Notes: generated from the letters alone by a model not told the origin. Positions 1 to 12,041 are shown, numbered from the stretch's first letter. The stretch is 64,000 nt of DNA from Marasmius tenuissimus (GCA_029532415.1 JAQOTA010000002.1:248001-312000); one strand, 5' to 3'. Numbers and translations are program-made.

Positions 1-1920
1 AAGACTCTTCAATAACACGAACAACAGCTGACAGAGACAACTCACCGGTATTTCCACTCAGCTTACGGTGGACTCAGCATCCGACCTGTACGATGTAGCC
101 CAAGACGTCGACTGCATCTCGTCCCGGTTCCACCAACTTTGAGTGTTTTTGAACGGTGACGTATGCACCGTCATGATTGTCATGACTCTCGAATCCCGAT
201 TCCTTTCACGACCACCGCATGGACCACCCCGCCAGGTATATAAACCCAACACGTCCGAATAGTCAACAATCTTCCTTCCCTCCCACCGCTACCTCTTCGC
301 CCCCTGGCCTCTCAAAACTATTCCCTCGTTCGCTCCCCCGCTTCTCTTCCCTCGCCCTTTGCTTATATTTGGTTTACATCATTCCAGACTGTAGGTCCAG
401 TCTACCATGTCATCAGCCTTTCTTGAACCAACTGACCATATCAAGCGGGTTTTTTTGTTGATCTTTGGTTGCAGCAAATGTGACAGTTAAGCCATAACGC
501 GAAGAGAAGGTACGCTTGCACCCAGGTTTGTTCAATATTATTGCTAACTATATGCATCTAGTTCGGGCGCTAGGTTCCTCGTCTTGCTGCAACACTGACT
601 GTGTGTTCAAGGTAGGACACGATTAATGGCACCTTTCTCAAACCGTCGACTGAATACCTTTCCCTTAGCGCTACCATCAATGCTCGTCATCGTGTGTACT
701 CCAGCGGGCCGCGACTCTAGTCGGTTCGTCGCTTTTACTTGTTTTTTTATTCATGCTGGTGCTAACTCTCGTCGTCTCTGTGCAGCTTCTGGTGATCGAC
801 ATGTTACCCAAGAGATGGAATGAAGAAGATGATAGCGCTGGGAGCAAGAATAATGCCGGCTCCTCCCTCACCTTCTACCTATTCTTGTTGAGTGCTCCGA
901 ACTATCACCCACGCCCAACCCCTATCGTCTACTACTGTATCACGATTGTCTGTACCTTATTTATGTGTTCAATGACATTTTTTTGCTCCCTATTTGTGTC
1001 GTCTGTGAGAGTTGCGAAAGGTCCCCAGATGAACAAATGCTCGGCGTGTATGGCCTGCGGTTGCCAGTCTGCCCGTTGAAGAAGATGATTTTGATCCACA
1101 CAAGGATCGAGGACAAAGCAGTCGGAGGGTCGGAGTTGGAGTAAGTGGGTCCAGGCACCGAGGATCGTGGGATGCCTCGAGGTTGCGGGGTAGATGATCA
1201 GTACACGTAAGTAGATCAACACGTACCTTAGACGCGCCGAGTCGCGAATAACTTATCAGTTAACTTGAAATAAACTTGATTTGACTTGAGGGAAGACTTG
1301 AGAGGTAAACTTGAGAGTTATAGACGCGTAGCGTCGAGGGACGTTGTGGGAGTGAGCAAGAAAAGCTGGATTTCGTAAGATGCCAAAGCATCCCATACAG
1401 ACTGGCAGTTGAACTACGCTAACCGAAAGCGGACGTACTGTACAGTTTATGTAAATGATTCACACAGACCAGGAAGATGCCGAGTACAGTACTTGATCAA
1501 GAGAACGAACAAAGGAAGGGTTAAGAGGGGGATTTTGATATACAGTGACCGTCCCAAGTGGGAAAGAATTGACTAGTCCAAGGAATACTCACATCCCCAC
1601 TACCTGTCAGACGTGCGGTGCTATTTGGAGGGTGACCAAGCCTCATGAGCGCAGACGGAATGGACGAGGTTCCGCAAGCGGCACTCAGCCACGCTGGGAA
1701 AGGTAGATAGGGTGCTTGTAGTTCCTGGTGTCGTCGTAGGTACGAATTGATGGAAATAATATGTCTGAAACGCGAAACATAAACTTGTGAGCAAAGTAAC
1801 CGAGACGGAGAGCAAGATGGAAAGAAGCAGAATAAAGCGGAAATGAGACTAAATACCAAAACCGTGTGTGGTTCAGCATGGACTACCACACCGTCATTGA
1901 TCATTTCTTCCAGCTTGGCA
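1..1920. other. No supported gene; promoter-like module and unassigned sequence
   Basis: No reading frame here has family features or a plausible exon chain. Around 155-176 there is a short imperfect inverted repeat centred on a GTGACGTATGCA core, followed about 80 bp later by a TATA-like box (TATATAAACCC, near 236) and a long pyrimidine-rich tract (about 265-360). This resembles a fungal core promoter. A diverged copy of the same arrangement occurs at 46285-46460, so it is probably part of a repeat rather than a single-gene promoter. The rest is low-information sequence. Confidence 0.45.
150..370 (+). promoter_or_regulatory. Promoter-like module, copy A
   Basis: The order is GTGACGTATGCA inside a short inverted repeat, then a TATATAAACCC box, then a pyrimidine-rich tract. 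Copy B at 46285-46460 has the same order and similar spacing. A CRE-like TGACGT core is visible in both. No clear coding sequence follows either copy, so a promoter of a repeat family is as likely as a gene promoter. Confidence 0.35.
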
Positions 1921-2060
1921 GCGTCTGGCCATCTCGGTCACTCTGACAGCTTCTGACCAGATTCCCCATCTTGACGAGTTCTGGTCATAACGGCCATCCT
2001 GACCGCATCTGATCATCTCAGTCAGTCTAGTGCGTCTTCTCAGCCACTGGTCAGCCACTA
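1921..2060. repeat. Cluster of degenerate CTGACC/GGTCAG-type motifs
   Basis: Short motifs of the kind TCTGACC, GGTCA, CTGGTCAT and CAGTCAG recur every 10-20 bp in both orientations. Similar clusters lie at 45330-45560, 47080-47170 and 47830-47980. This pattern resembles the subterminal repeats of DNA transposons. No transposase is attached to it here. Confidence 0.45.
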
Positions 2061-2089
2061 TTATACTGAAAGGTTCTTATTAGTCAGTA

Positions 2090-2263
2090 CAGTAGAATAC
2101 CTCATATGGAATAACATCATATGGAATAATAGGTCATATGGAATATGGTTTTGGTGGAACGAAAGTTCAAAACACCCTATATTCCATATGTCATATGGAA
2201 TAACCGTGATATGGAATGAGATTTTGGCTTCCCTGAGTATATTCCATATGAGGTATTCCACTG
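2090..2263. mobile_element. Small palindromic MITE with TA target duplication (pogo/Tc1-like ends)
   Basis: The element is 174 bp and is flanked on both sides by TA (2088-2089 and 2264-2265). Its ends are inverted repeats of about 23 bp that begin CAGTRGAATACCTCATATGG; the two arms differ at about one base. The interior is built largely from repeats of CATATGGAAT and its reverse complement. TA duplication plus a CAGT start are typical of Tc1/mariner-pogo type non-autonomous elements. Assignment to that superfamily is inference from the ends only. Confidence 0.75.
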
Positions 2264-3991
2264 TACCATACTTACGACAATTACAAGCTACGGTCAGTAT
2301 GCCGCTGCGTGAATCCCCCTTGCGCAAAACAACACTTCTGAGCACATACCAGCAGTCTTACTGTACCTCGTCCTGGCTGACGGCCCTTACCAGCCGCTGG
2401 GCAGGTCCCCATGGTTTCGCTGGTGTGGCTAGCCAGCTACTACCACAGTCAGCTCATTGTGCAACCAAGTTTGCCCGTGCAGCGCCCCATATCCCATCGT
2501 GCAAAATCATCTCACACACAACTAAAACACTTGAGAGTCTTCCGAGCATCAACCCCTTCCAAGTTCAACCTTGAGTTGGGGCAAGTTCAGGGTGAACCTG
2601 TACTCTGTAAGCACATAAATACTTAACCCTGTTTAAACTTGTGCGAATGCGAGTTTCAGTTGTCGCAGCCCTGTCAACTATCAATTGGTACGTACCGCGT
2701 GAGTTATCAACTAGTCGTCGCCGTTTCAACGTTTCAGCCCTGACTTGCCTTTCTTCCTTTCCCCCCGTCTTTTCTAGTGACTCTAGCAGTCTGAGCCGCA
2801 TTCCCTACGCCATTTTTCTCCCTCTCCCCCCAGCCCGCTGATATCTTCCGCCCAGTTGTGGCTGGAATTCAGAATACTGATCTCAAAGGTACGCGCTGTT
2901 ATACAAGGACTCAGATTCGACGTTACAAAGGTGCTGTGTTGTATTGAAATGGTGCCAGGTGGGTCTTCTCTTTTATTGGAATTGGCATACCCCACTCATA
3001 GCTTTTCCCTAGCTCATACTCTATTATATCACTCCCCGAAACTAAGCTGGGCTGGCCGGAGGTTTCTGGTGGTGCTTTAGAAAAGGTTCGTCTTTGCCTT
3101 GTCATCTTCTTACTGTTCACTCAACCCAGTCCTATTCAGGAGATTGAGTAGTCATGGAATAGTCAGTGAAAGATGAAGATTTAGGGCATATTTTAGACTG
3201 CTGGTTTACAGTGAGTCTACGGGTGTATGTATCATTTAGGTTCATAGTAGGCAGTGTCACAGTGTACTATATAAGTAGTTCCATGTCTATATATGAAATC
3301 TTCCACTCTACCTCGCAATGTGCATCAATAAAAAACCCGAATAATCCAGGAAAATTGAGCTGGATATCTCGGGAAACTTGCTCTCAATTTCACAAAATTT
3401 CTCGAAATAACGCAAAGGAAATTTTAGGGCCGTGCAATTCCGGGAATTTCTCAGAATGGCTCAGGAGCTCGGATTTCCGGAAATTTCTCGAAACTAGTGC
3501 GAATTTCCAATGTACGGTTTTCCTGATGAACTTGGAGATCTGATTGAGGGCTTTGCCGAGCCAGTGCGTGAGGGATACCTCCGGGAATGTCGATCGTTTC
3601 GATTCACTAAACTCGAAGAGACATGGGTATGCTCGAAATATGGCTTTGATCAAACCACTTCTTATCACCTCAATGGCCAGAGGGTATTCGTCGACCACTG
3701 ATTCGAGGCGTGAAGCCAAAATGACAGCTATGGTACATCAGAACTATCGGACTTTGATGGTCATGGATTGTCCCGGGTCTCGTCCTACAACAATCCAGAG
3801 AAAGTTGCAGGGTTGACATGCTCTCGCGCCCCGAAAGTTTAGTCGCTCCCAGTATTTTCTTTACTTCGATTGCCCCGGCTCCGGTCTTGATCCCTCATTT
3901 TGGCCTCACCGTGACCGTTTAGAGCGGGAGGAGCGTGCACCCACGGCTGTTGAATCTACATCTTGAGACAGGCAGAGGTTATGATAGTTTG
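2264..3991. other. No supported gene
   Basis: Only short frames without family features occur. Between about 3360 and 3510 the motif GAAATTTCTCG and close variants recur in both orientations, giving a degenerate low-complexity repeat. Nothing else is recognisable. Confidence 0.5.
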
Positions 3992-4060
3992 CTGACCTAT
4001 TTTAATCAATTCGTATGGGGTTTTGTGTGTGACGAAAAAATTTGCTAGGGGACATTCACC
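3992..4060. mobile_element. MITE family T1, copy A (left-end fragment)
   Basis: The sequence begins CTGACCTATTTTAATCAA and continues with TTCGTATGGGGTTTTGTGTG, matching the left terminus of the complete copies at 34179-34568 and 43971-44333 (the same end in reverse at 34568). Similarity stops after about 60 bp, so this is a terminal fragment. The base pair before the terminus is TG rather than TA. Confidence 0.7.
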
Positions 4061-6464
4061 TTAGGCAGGAGTTGTGACAGCGGATCATTACCTCTAAGGC
4101 CACGTTTACCTAACGTCCGAAACTGGCCTCAAAGGCCTTTCTTTGGCTGCCGTAAGCCTACTTCTTGACTCTTCTCTTCCACCATCGTGCGGGGATATAC
4201 GAGCAAACTGCAGCGATATGGAATGCACCTCAAAGGCTTCCCTCCTTCACGTCTTGGGACTTCTCGGATGACCGGGTGCACCATTCGCGACAACTCCAAG
4301 GTCAAGTTAACCACATAGGTGCATTAGTGCCTGTGCCTGCCTGCGCCGCTCAGCCCACTGGTTCCTCAAGATTTGGTGCGCTCTCAGGGATGGTATTTTC
4401 TCGGCTTTGATTTTTCTACGAGACCCTCGTCGGCTTCCTATATTGTACTACGTGTGCTATGATAACAGGTTGATCGATGCCGATCTACCAGGGTGCATGG
4501 AGGTGCATGACCTGCGTGGGCAAAGGTTGACGCTACCCGCACTCTGGAGTCTGTGTTAATGGACTCGCGATCGGAGGAACAGGTGCATCATTTTACGTGT
4601 AGACGCACAAGGATACTCAGCAGGATTGTGCATTGCACTTCTGGTTGGGACAGGTACGCACAAGCCGTTGGTATCTTGTCGATTCAGCTGTGATACCCGT
4701 CTCAATTCAGCCCCAATCTCGGAACAGAGCGCTTTCAAGTTGCTCAAGCCTAGCAGTGTTATATGAAGCATATGGCTCGAAGCCCTCTTCGGTCGTCTCA
4801 TATTTCCCTCGGGTGCCAACCATACTGATTCATATACGACCCGCTGCCATTCTTGCAGCTTGTTGTTCCCATCCACGAATCCGGCCTGCCGTCTACTGCA
4901 TTCAACTGTATTGTCCACGAAGGCTCCGTGTCTGCAGAAGCTCTCGATGTCATCAGCGCTTGGATTAAGATACGCTCCGTATTCCATTTTGTTTTCATAC
5001 TGTTATAACGGTTCATGAAAGTCAAATCTGACCTTTTATTGACAGAGCTCATAATATCGGGCTTCTCATGGTAATATTTCCGACCTCGCGGATCCACGGT
5101 TTCCTTCAGAGACGTCCATTCCTCAGCATCGACTCCCGGCTACTTAAGCATGTACACCTTCGCCGGCCCCTCTTGCCTTTTAATCCATGACATTAGATGG
5201 TCTCGACTTTTGCTGTTTTACGCCAAAGGTTGAAGTTTAGTGGCTCCAGTGCGTCTAGATTGGGCACATTCCACACTACCATACGCACAACCTATGTTTT
5301 GTTTTATTTTTTGAGGTCAATAAAATAAACCATTCCTTCTTTATTTAATTCTTCCGTCAAAATGGACTCAGAAATGTGCTTCGGTAAGCCAGAACAGGCT
5401 AGATCCCTTGTCCCTCTTACGAACCTGCTGAAAGTTGGAACGAATCTTCATTTAATTCCATATTTTGTCCACAAGACGTCCAGACATCGTTCACCCGCCT
5501 TCGGCTCGTTTAGAGTTTTTCCTGGTCGACTTGAATTGAGCTTTGTCAAGGTCGCATTGAAGTAGTTGATGGAAATGAGATCCAGATGAAAAAGTAACGC
5601 CAGTTCTTAGCGCAACCGGCAAAACCGGCTACGAATAGCCGGCCCATCTCTCGAAGCATATTCCGTCTATAATGTCTCTTCTACACCGTATATCGCCCTA
5701 GAAATTTGCCTGCATGGCCTTTGATAGATAAAGAATTTGCAGTACAAAACTTGTGGAAAAGAGACTGACGGTTACTTCAATCGAAAAAGTGATGAAACCC
5801 AGTTTGCCAGAGCTTTGATCACTCGCGCTTTAGCTGTTACCACCATCTGGTCGACCACATCCTTGCTCACTCTACGACACCTTCTCTGTCTGCAAGACTA
5901 ACTATTCCTCAATGTTACAGAATCTATCTATGACAGTAACCTGGACTATTGGAATATTCTGGGTCAATTGGGACCTACTTACACAAGGCCAATAGTATCG
6001 AATACTATCGATTGGGAGGATACGAAAATGGGGCAGTCTCCAGGTTGGTTCCACTACATACGGTACGTGTTGTGCTCCTCATTTTTGATCTTGATACTGA
6101 GATAGTCTTTTTTGGTGGTTATCTTTCATAGCTAGATGTTCAATGCCGAAGTAGTTATCAGGAATGCACTATGTCTATTCAACACCATTCCCTTCGCTAC
6201 TGCAGCCAATGTGTTCAGCTTTATAAAGGTCTTCAAAACTCGTTCTACCCTCCTGATTTTTCATTGCTCTTTCTTTCTCTGTTATTTGCCGCTAGTCGAG
6301 CTCGATGCATCGCTACAATTTTTCAGGTGATGCCAGGTTCATCTGCACGGCAGCGAGCTTTGGCATAACAATGCAGCAGCATTACTTTCAGGGCTTGTGA
6401 ACTCAAATTCAATGTACCGCGACGTTTATTGCTGATCTAACAGATAGTCTCAATGTACAAAGTT
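4061..6464. other. No supported gene; possible isolated exon
   Basis: The longest frame is a 143-codon minus-strand frame (4556-4987) with an ATG start but no recognisable domain. At about 5923-6059 on the plus strand an open stretch rich in W, Y and D follows a good branch/acceptor sequence and ends at a GTACGT donor, so it could be a stray exon of a lost gene. The next plausible acceptor leads directly to a stop. I do not call a gene here. Confidence 0.35.
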
Positions 6465-6469
6465 ACCGC
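6465..6469. repeat. Target-site duplication (left) of solo LTR
   Basis: ACCGC directly precedes the LTR start and is repeated exactly at 6958-6962 after its end. Confidence 0.88.
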
Positions 6470-6957
6470 TGTCACGAAGTGCTGAGCGTCTATCGGATAC
6501 GACAGAGGCAGAGAGCGGTGGTAGCAAGCTAGGAGAGGAGCAGCGGGCTTGACTCAGGCAGAGATAAGGCAGAACTGGTCCCAACGACAAGAGGTCAAGA
6601 TCTATTGTAAAGAAGGAAAGAAAAGGAAACTGTACTACTCACCTGGTCCCAACGACAAGAGGTCAAGATGAGGGACCAGGTGAAGACTAGCTAGCTTATA
6701 TACCTATCCTACAGTCAGAGCTGGAGTCGGAGTGGCTACCTATGAGTCGTGTATGAGTAAGTATGAGTCAAGGATGAATAAGGAATGAGTCAATATGAGA
6801 TAATGGGATGGCTGCGCGATGTGGGTTAAAGCTGCGCGATGGTGGGTTAAGAAAGGGAATCGTGAGAAATAAGGATGTATAGTAAGTGACCGTGAGAAAA
6901 GAACATGTGATAATCATGTGAGCAAATCGTGGAGGGAAAAGTGGCGTCTTCATGACA
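6470..6957. mobile_element. Solo LTR (Ty1/copia-like) with 5-bp target duplication
   Basis: The 488-bp element starts TGTCACGAAG and ends CTTCATGACA, giving the terminal inverted repeat TGTCA/TGACA. It is flanked by ACCGC on both sides (6465-6469 and 6958-6962), a perfect 5-bp target-site duplication. A TATA-like TTATATACC lies inside. A 27-bp segment starting CTGGTCCCAACGACAAGAG is duplicated at about 6575-6601 and 6643-6669, which makes this copy longer than the relative at 20212-20927. Both flanks are unique sequence, so this is a solo LTR left by LTR-LTR recombination. Confidence 0.9.
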
Positions 6958-6962
6958 ACCGC

Positions 6963-7909
6963 CACAATCTCTACCATTTGGTGGCATCATGTCGACATGG
7001 CGCCGGTACTAGCATTTTCGTGCCCCAGCTCTTGGTGCCATATCTATTGTGGGAGGTGTTAAACGCGCACACATGGCTTACACTCAGCTCAGTTGCACGC
7101 CTCAATCTGACTGGCACTCATAAAACCGCCGCGAGTTACCCCAATTTGGCAAAGCAAATTGTTGCTGACTTGGAGCCCCTTCCATCGAACCTCCAATCTC
7201 AGTTGTTCCTCGCCCCTCTACCCACCACCGACCAGCCTCACAGCAGCGCCTGTTTTGCTAATCATCTCCCTATTTTTTTCTAGGTAGCGGCACCATAGGC
7301 AAACACAAACGCGAAGGGTCAAGAAGTAGGGTCAAGGTTGAGGGTGTAACAAGATGAGCTAACGCTCTATGCACCCTCGTTAGAGTGAGAGTATGACGCA
7401 TACGGCACAGGCACAGTTTCGACTGATGCGAAGTCTCCCACTTGCAGAGGGTGAGCATTCCGGAGTGTTGCTGATGCCTCAACTTCAAGTGATGATAAAT
7501 CGTCGCGTCGGCGGCAGTGTTTCTGGTGGGTGCTTCCAGAGAAAGGAATACTGGAGGAGATGCTTGTGCAGGCTATATTCCAGAGTGTGAGCACAGCTCA
7601 GTCGTTCTCTGTGCCTGCACCTTTGTTTCCTGCCATTTTGCTATTACTGCCACGCTTCTTCAAATTCATATAGTGACGTAGTTTGACCTTGCACGAGTGC
7701 ACCATAGATCAGCGGCAGCCACACATCATGCCTACAGTGACCGGAATATAATCTGTGGTTTTTTGATACTGCGGCTAACCCTAGTGCAGACAGAAAATAA
7801 TCCGAAGTTTGAGGAAGTATTGAGGCGCAGGGCCTTCAAGGCCGGTTATGTACGTCAACCGAGCTGTACCTGACAGGTTATTCTCGGGCTGTGACAGGTC
7901 CGGTCTGGG
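6963..7909. other. No supported gene
   Basis: Several frames of 60-120 codons overlap in conflicting phases and none shows a domain. One 121-codon plus-strand frame starts inside the solo LTR and runs past its end, so it is a chance frame. Confidence 0.5.
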
Positions 7910-8245
7910 CTGGGGACATTCGTATGGCAGGCAAATTCCTCCGAGTGACCTGTGACAAAAACAAAAGTTCATACGCCACTTTCGTGTCGACGAGGGCTTG
8001 GGGTCAGTGAGTGGGGAGAATGGTGGCAGGCGAGGCTGCCATCCGCGGTAATTCACAGAAAACACCTGACTTGGGCAAAAAAATCTCAAAAGGGGTTATT
8101 TCTTAGCTTTTTAGGCTTACTGCAAGTTTTGTCACATACCAAGACATTTCGTATGACCCCCCTGTGACTACGTGATCATACGAAAAATTTTCGTATGCAG
8201 AGAGGCCTGTGACGTGTGATATACGAATTGAATGAAATAGGTCAG
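7910..8245. mobile_element. MITE family T1, copy B (one end lost)
   Basis: The right end reads GAATGAAATAGGTCAG followed by TA (8246-8247). The interior matches the reverse complement of the copy at 34179-34568 almost throughout, including the palindrome CATACGAAAAATTTTCGTATG-like segment and the GTATGGCAGGCAAATTCCTC segment. The other terminus is missing: similarity begins abruptly at about 7910. It is a truncated copy. Confidence 0.8.
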
Positions 8246-8247
8246 TA

Positions 8248-9000
8248 GTGCATACTTTGTCAAAGCTCCTTCAATTGCCATCAGCGTTCAAGTCTTGATG
8301 TAGCGCAGCGAGTCTGGTAAAGGTGAAGGTACAACTCGATATCTACCCTAAGGAGACCCCGTTTAGTCACTCGTGTCTTATCATCCTCCCTTCTGCCATT
8401 TTGACATAGGATTGGCTTGTCGAAATGATTTATGTCACGTGATCCGACCATCTATCGACCTCGTTCAGAATCATTCAAATTGGAGAATTTGGTTGTTTGG
8501 TTGTTGAATAGCATAGGGCACGAGTGTCATTGATCATTTACCTTAGCTATAAGCCTGTCGAATGAACAGGATTAGATAGTCCATTGCTCACTGAATACTC
8601 CAGCTTGCTGCCACATAGTCTTTGCAGTTTGAACTTTTGACGATAGTCTACCGCGAGCTACCGTACTCTCTAAACAATGCAAAAGGCCTTAGTCGGAACC
8701 AGTGGGAACCACCTTTCCAATACTTCCCACTCTTTCCAAGGAACACCTCTTGAAGTAAAGGCTCGGTTACAATCCGAGCTCATTATTGCAGGTTAGAGCA
8801 TCCAGGCTCCTCGGAATGTAACCGAAGCCGTAAGCATCTTCCAATGAAATAGATACCTCAAGATCGAAGTCGATCGCCCCTGCACACTACAACGGCCTCC
8901 GCCGACGCTGATTGAGTTTGACTAACTGCAGATGCATCAGTGCCAGGCTTAGTGCTTATCAGTACCTCCCAACTTGCAAGCCGGCCGAATGAAGCCAGTG
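8248..9000. other. Intergenic, upstream of the GST gene
   Basis: No coding signal was seen. The downstream part probably contains the GST promoter. Confidence 0.5.
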
Positions 9001-9005
9001 CCTAC

Positions 9006-9014
9006 TATATAAAA
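9006..9014 (+). promoter_or_regulatory. TATA box of GST gene
   Basis: TATATAAAAAGG lies about 70 bp before the GST start codon at 9078, a normal distance for a fungal TATA box with a short 5' leader. Confidence 0.55.
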
Positions 9015-9077
9015 AGGCATTAAAAGGAGGCTCGAGCAAAGACGAAGCGATACTCGAACTTTACACGACCCATCGAC

Positions 9078-9856
9078 ATGATCACCCTCTACGACCTTGG
9101 ACCTTACACTCCCGCCGAGGTGAACTCGCTTGTACCTCACCCTTCCTCCGTACCGTGGTGTGAGTCGTATTGTGCGTATCGAACACACACAAAACTGATC
9201 AAACCGAGAATAGGTTCATCCTCCGCTACAAAAATCTCCCATACGAGATCAAACCCATCAACGTTCTTGAGCTTCAAACGATCGCCCCCTCCCTCGGTGC
9301 ACCACCTACCATCACACATCCTATGCCCAAATACACTATCCCGTTCATGAAGGACTCCGAAACTGGAAAGATTCTATCAAACTCATTGACGATTGCGGAG
9401 TACCTCGATCAGACATACCCAGATACACCGAAAGTGGTTCCTGAAAACTCGAAAATGCTATTGAAGATCTTCCAATCTGATATACTAGCTCGAACGGCTG
9501 CAACTAATAACGATGTTGTTCGGCCGTACCTGTTCAAGCAGTTCCCGAAGGAGTTTCAGGAGATGGTGCCTTTGAGCGTTCCGACACCTGAGGTGTTGAA
9601 GGACGCGTTGAGTCGGACGAGGGAGCAGTTTGAGCAGCTGAATTTGAATTTGGATGGAGGTGTGCCGTATAGGGGGTTTTTGATGGGAGGGGATAGACCG
9701 ACGATCGGGGATTTTACGGTGTTAGGATTTGTGTATCCGTTGAGGTTGATTTATGGGGAAGGGAGCGAGGAGTGGAAGGAGGTGAAGTCGTGGGCGAATG
9801 GGTGGGTAGGGTGGTTGGTTGAGGAGATTTTGAAGGCCGCTAATCTTGGGTTGTAG
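9078..9856 (+). CDS. Glutathione S-transferase family protein
   Basis: Cytosolic enzyme of the GST superfamily, expected to conjugate or bind glutathione in detoxification or reductive cleavage reactions. The gene has two exons, 9078-9157 and 9214-9856, with a 56-bp GT-AG intron, and gives 240 residues, the usual GST length. The N-terminal thioredoxin-fold half includes FILRYKNLPYE, a cis-proline stretch (KYTIPFMKD) and the glutathione-contact motif NSLTIAEYLD (E-S/S-T position). The C-terminal half has the all-helical pattern and the family signature GDRPTIGDFTVLGFVYPLR, where the aspartate is the helix N-cap. The start was chosen because MITLYDLGP is the normal first beta strand of these proteins. 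A TATA box lies 70 bp upstream. The segment between residues 8 and 27 is somewhat unlike its relatives, so the exact donor (9158 or 9160) is less certain. Basidiomycete Ure2p-like or GSTFuA-like classes are possible; I cannot choose between them. Confidence 0.88.
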
Positions 9857-10911
9857 TAACTTGGTCAAAATTCACAGCCACCATGCGCTGTACAGATGCC
9901 ATGCTACAAGCGTGCTATATCTTTGTTTTGACTCGTGAATTGGGCCTGGTGCGCATGTGTCATCGAGACCAGCCGTTCACATCTCTCTGCATCACTTGGG
10001 CCTAAAACCGCGGTCGATTCGATTGCGTTCAAGGAAACGACTTGGTTCGCGAGGAGAAGGTGGAACCATGCTTCTGAAATAAGAGAGCAGGCCAAAACCC
10101 CCTTTGATAACCACATGAAGTGATGAAGAATGAGAAAAGTAGGCAAGTCAATGTGGTCAATTGGTAATTACCTTCAGCCCCCGGGCGTAAAGAGCGAGAT
10201 ACCGGTTGGATAGATGGAGAAATGCGCGGACCATATGAAGTAGAGAGAGAGGAATATGATATCACAGCGTCAGTATGGACGTGAGATGAAGCGGAAGACC
10301 CTAATATCGCGGGTTGGACACCCATTCCATCTCTTCCTCGGAGAGTGAGACAAAATCTCTAATCGTATGGATAGAATCATCTTCAACGAAAGATGATCGA
10401 GTGGCAGACATTTTGTTCCTGTGTCCATGTTCGGATACCTTAGAGCCGAGGCGAGGTTGTCTTCGCTCGTCGAGTGGGAAACGACGATGCCGATGGTACA
10501 GCTGGGTAGTAAGTCCTTTAAATCCAGCAGTCTATTCCACTCGCCTCGCATTTGAGGAATGATGGTATAATCAAGAATATGGAAGAAAACGGTGCGGAGG
10601 CGGGGGGAAAGTAATTGTGTGGAGCATTTGGAAGATGTAGGTTTGGAAGAGCATTGGGTGGGAAAGGTTGCTGGGTGCTACAGAGTGCTATACAGCGGTG
10701 GGTTCCCATAGGTGATAGTAAGAGATCCTACATACCTGATGTTGTTTAACAAAGAGACAATCAGGGTACAACTCGAAGGGGAGATGCAGCGAGTTTGTCT
10801 CCTTGGAAAACACTATGTAACAAGGCTTGTAGGAAAACCCTCTATCAAGGATGGCGAAGAGTGCGAGTTTCTGGGAAGGATGGGTAGATAGCCAATGATG
10901 AAAGTGCTAGG
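9857..10911. other. No supported gene
   Basis: No frame longer than 100 codons and no family features. The sequence could include the 3' end of the minus-strand F-box gene if that gene has further exons. Confidence 0.45.
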
Positions 10912-11629
10912 CTATCTCAGGGGAAGATCTCCAGTGACCAAGAATATGAATCGAGTTGAGGATGCAGGGAAGAGCGCATACTGGGATGGGTGGCTAAAGA
11001 CGCCCTTCAAAGATTTCAATTTGAGGACTCGCAACTGGGGGAAAGAGCGTATGAAAGTGATGAAAGATCTAAGGTCTTCACGATGCAAGCGAATATCTAG
11101 CTCGAGAATGTCCGTAAAAGTAGAAACGAGACAGGATGCGGTGGGATACGCTAGTAGCGTGGTAAGGCCGCCTCTTGTGAACCCTTCAGGCGATTGACCA
11201 AAGCCTCGCCGCAGAAGAAGTAGGGGGGTGGTTGGTCATGATTTTCAGAAAATGCAGGTTTTGGAGTTTATCTGCGAGCATATCGAGCTTCTGGATAATT
11301 GAATCCATGTAAAGGGCGTGCCAAGTAATGCTCTTCTCGATACTCTCCCTGGGCATGAATTGCCAGTATTTCTCCTTCGAGTTCGTACATAACGCCAGGC
11401 CGAGGGACAAATGTCGGATATACCCTGCTGTTTGTGCCATTGAGAGCAGCTGTTCATTTCTCTCTGTACTGCTGCGCATTGTGTTGATCTTGACGCTTTC
11501 AAAGATTTGAGGTTTGCAAAAAGGCAGCCATGATTTGCAAACCAGGGAGCAGACCAGCAAAGTCTTGCGATCGCAATCCTCGAGGATGTGGTCGACCAGC
11601 TCGAGAGGTACAGAGATTGTTTCATCCAT
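10912..11629 (-). pseudogene. F-box protein, probably frameshifted
   Basis: The minus-strand ATG at 11629 opens MDETISVPLELVDHILEDCD, followed by LLVCSLVCKSWLPFCKPQIF. This is a textbook N-terminal F-box, which would bind Skp1 in an SCF ubiquitin ligase. The first frame ends at 11186. A second frame continues the same protein with leucine-rich content (for example SFPQLRVLKLKSLKG) down to a stop at 10912-10914. The frame change falls near a run of six G on the plus strand (about 11222-11227). Either one base was gained or lost in that homopolymer in the organism, or it is a sequencing error. With the frames taken together the protein would be a roughly 240-residue F-box/LRR-like protein, short for the family, so 3' exons may be missing. 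Confidence 0.65.
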
Positions 11630-12041
11630 AAGAAGGCCCGAAGAGGGTGATGGTGGTATAAGCGGAAGAGGGTGACGTGGAATCTGTACTCACCCTCAGG
11701 TTCTGTCACGCGTTTGTGACTCGGCGGATTGTAACCAGCTTTCATACTTGCGTTTGTTATAGTTTAGCTCATGCAGTTAGAAATCAGATGCATTAGACGT
11801 ATTTCATGTAATATTGTGCTCTGAATAATAGAGGTTGAATTCAGTTCCTTTGAATCGCGGAAGGAGAAAAAAAAAACCCAGGAATTGTGAGTTTGATAAG
11901 ATAACTCCCAGGTACGAGATAACACGGACATCGCCACAAATCCGATTTCATGTGAAAACGCGCTTGCCACGCTGTGAGACGCGTCGTCGTCGATCCCTCC
12001 CAATTCCTCCTTTTACCTCCATCTCAACTTCAGCCTCCGCT
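11630..12041. other. Intergenic between divergent F-box gene and transposase
   Basis: The two genes point away from each other. The only landmark is an A-run at about 11866-11876. No clear terminal inverted repeat of the transposase element was found by eye. Confidence 0.4.

Noticed and set aside
1521..1904. 127-codon minus-strand ORF
   Set aside because: No domain, no exon partners, and composition like the other chance frames in the first 9 kb.
4556..4987. 143-codon minus-strand ORF with an ATG
   Set aside because: It is the longest frame in its region but has no recognisable family and a competing overlapping frame in another phase, so I left it as a note rather than a gene.
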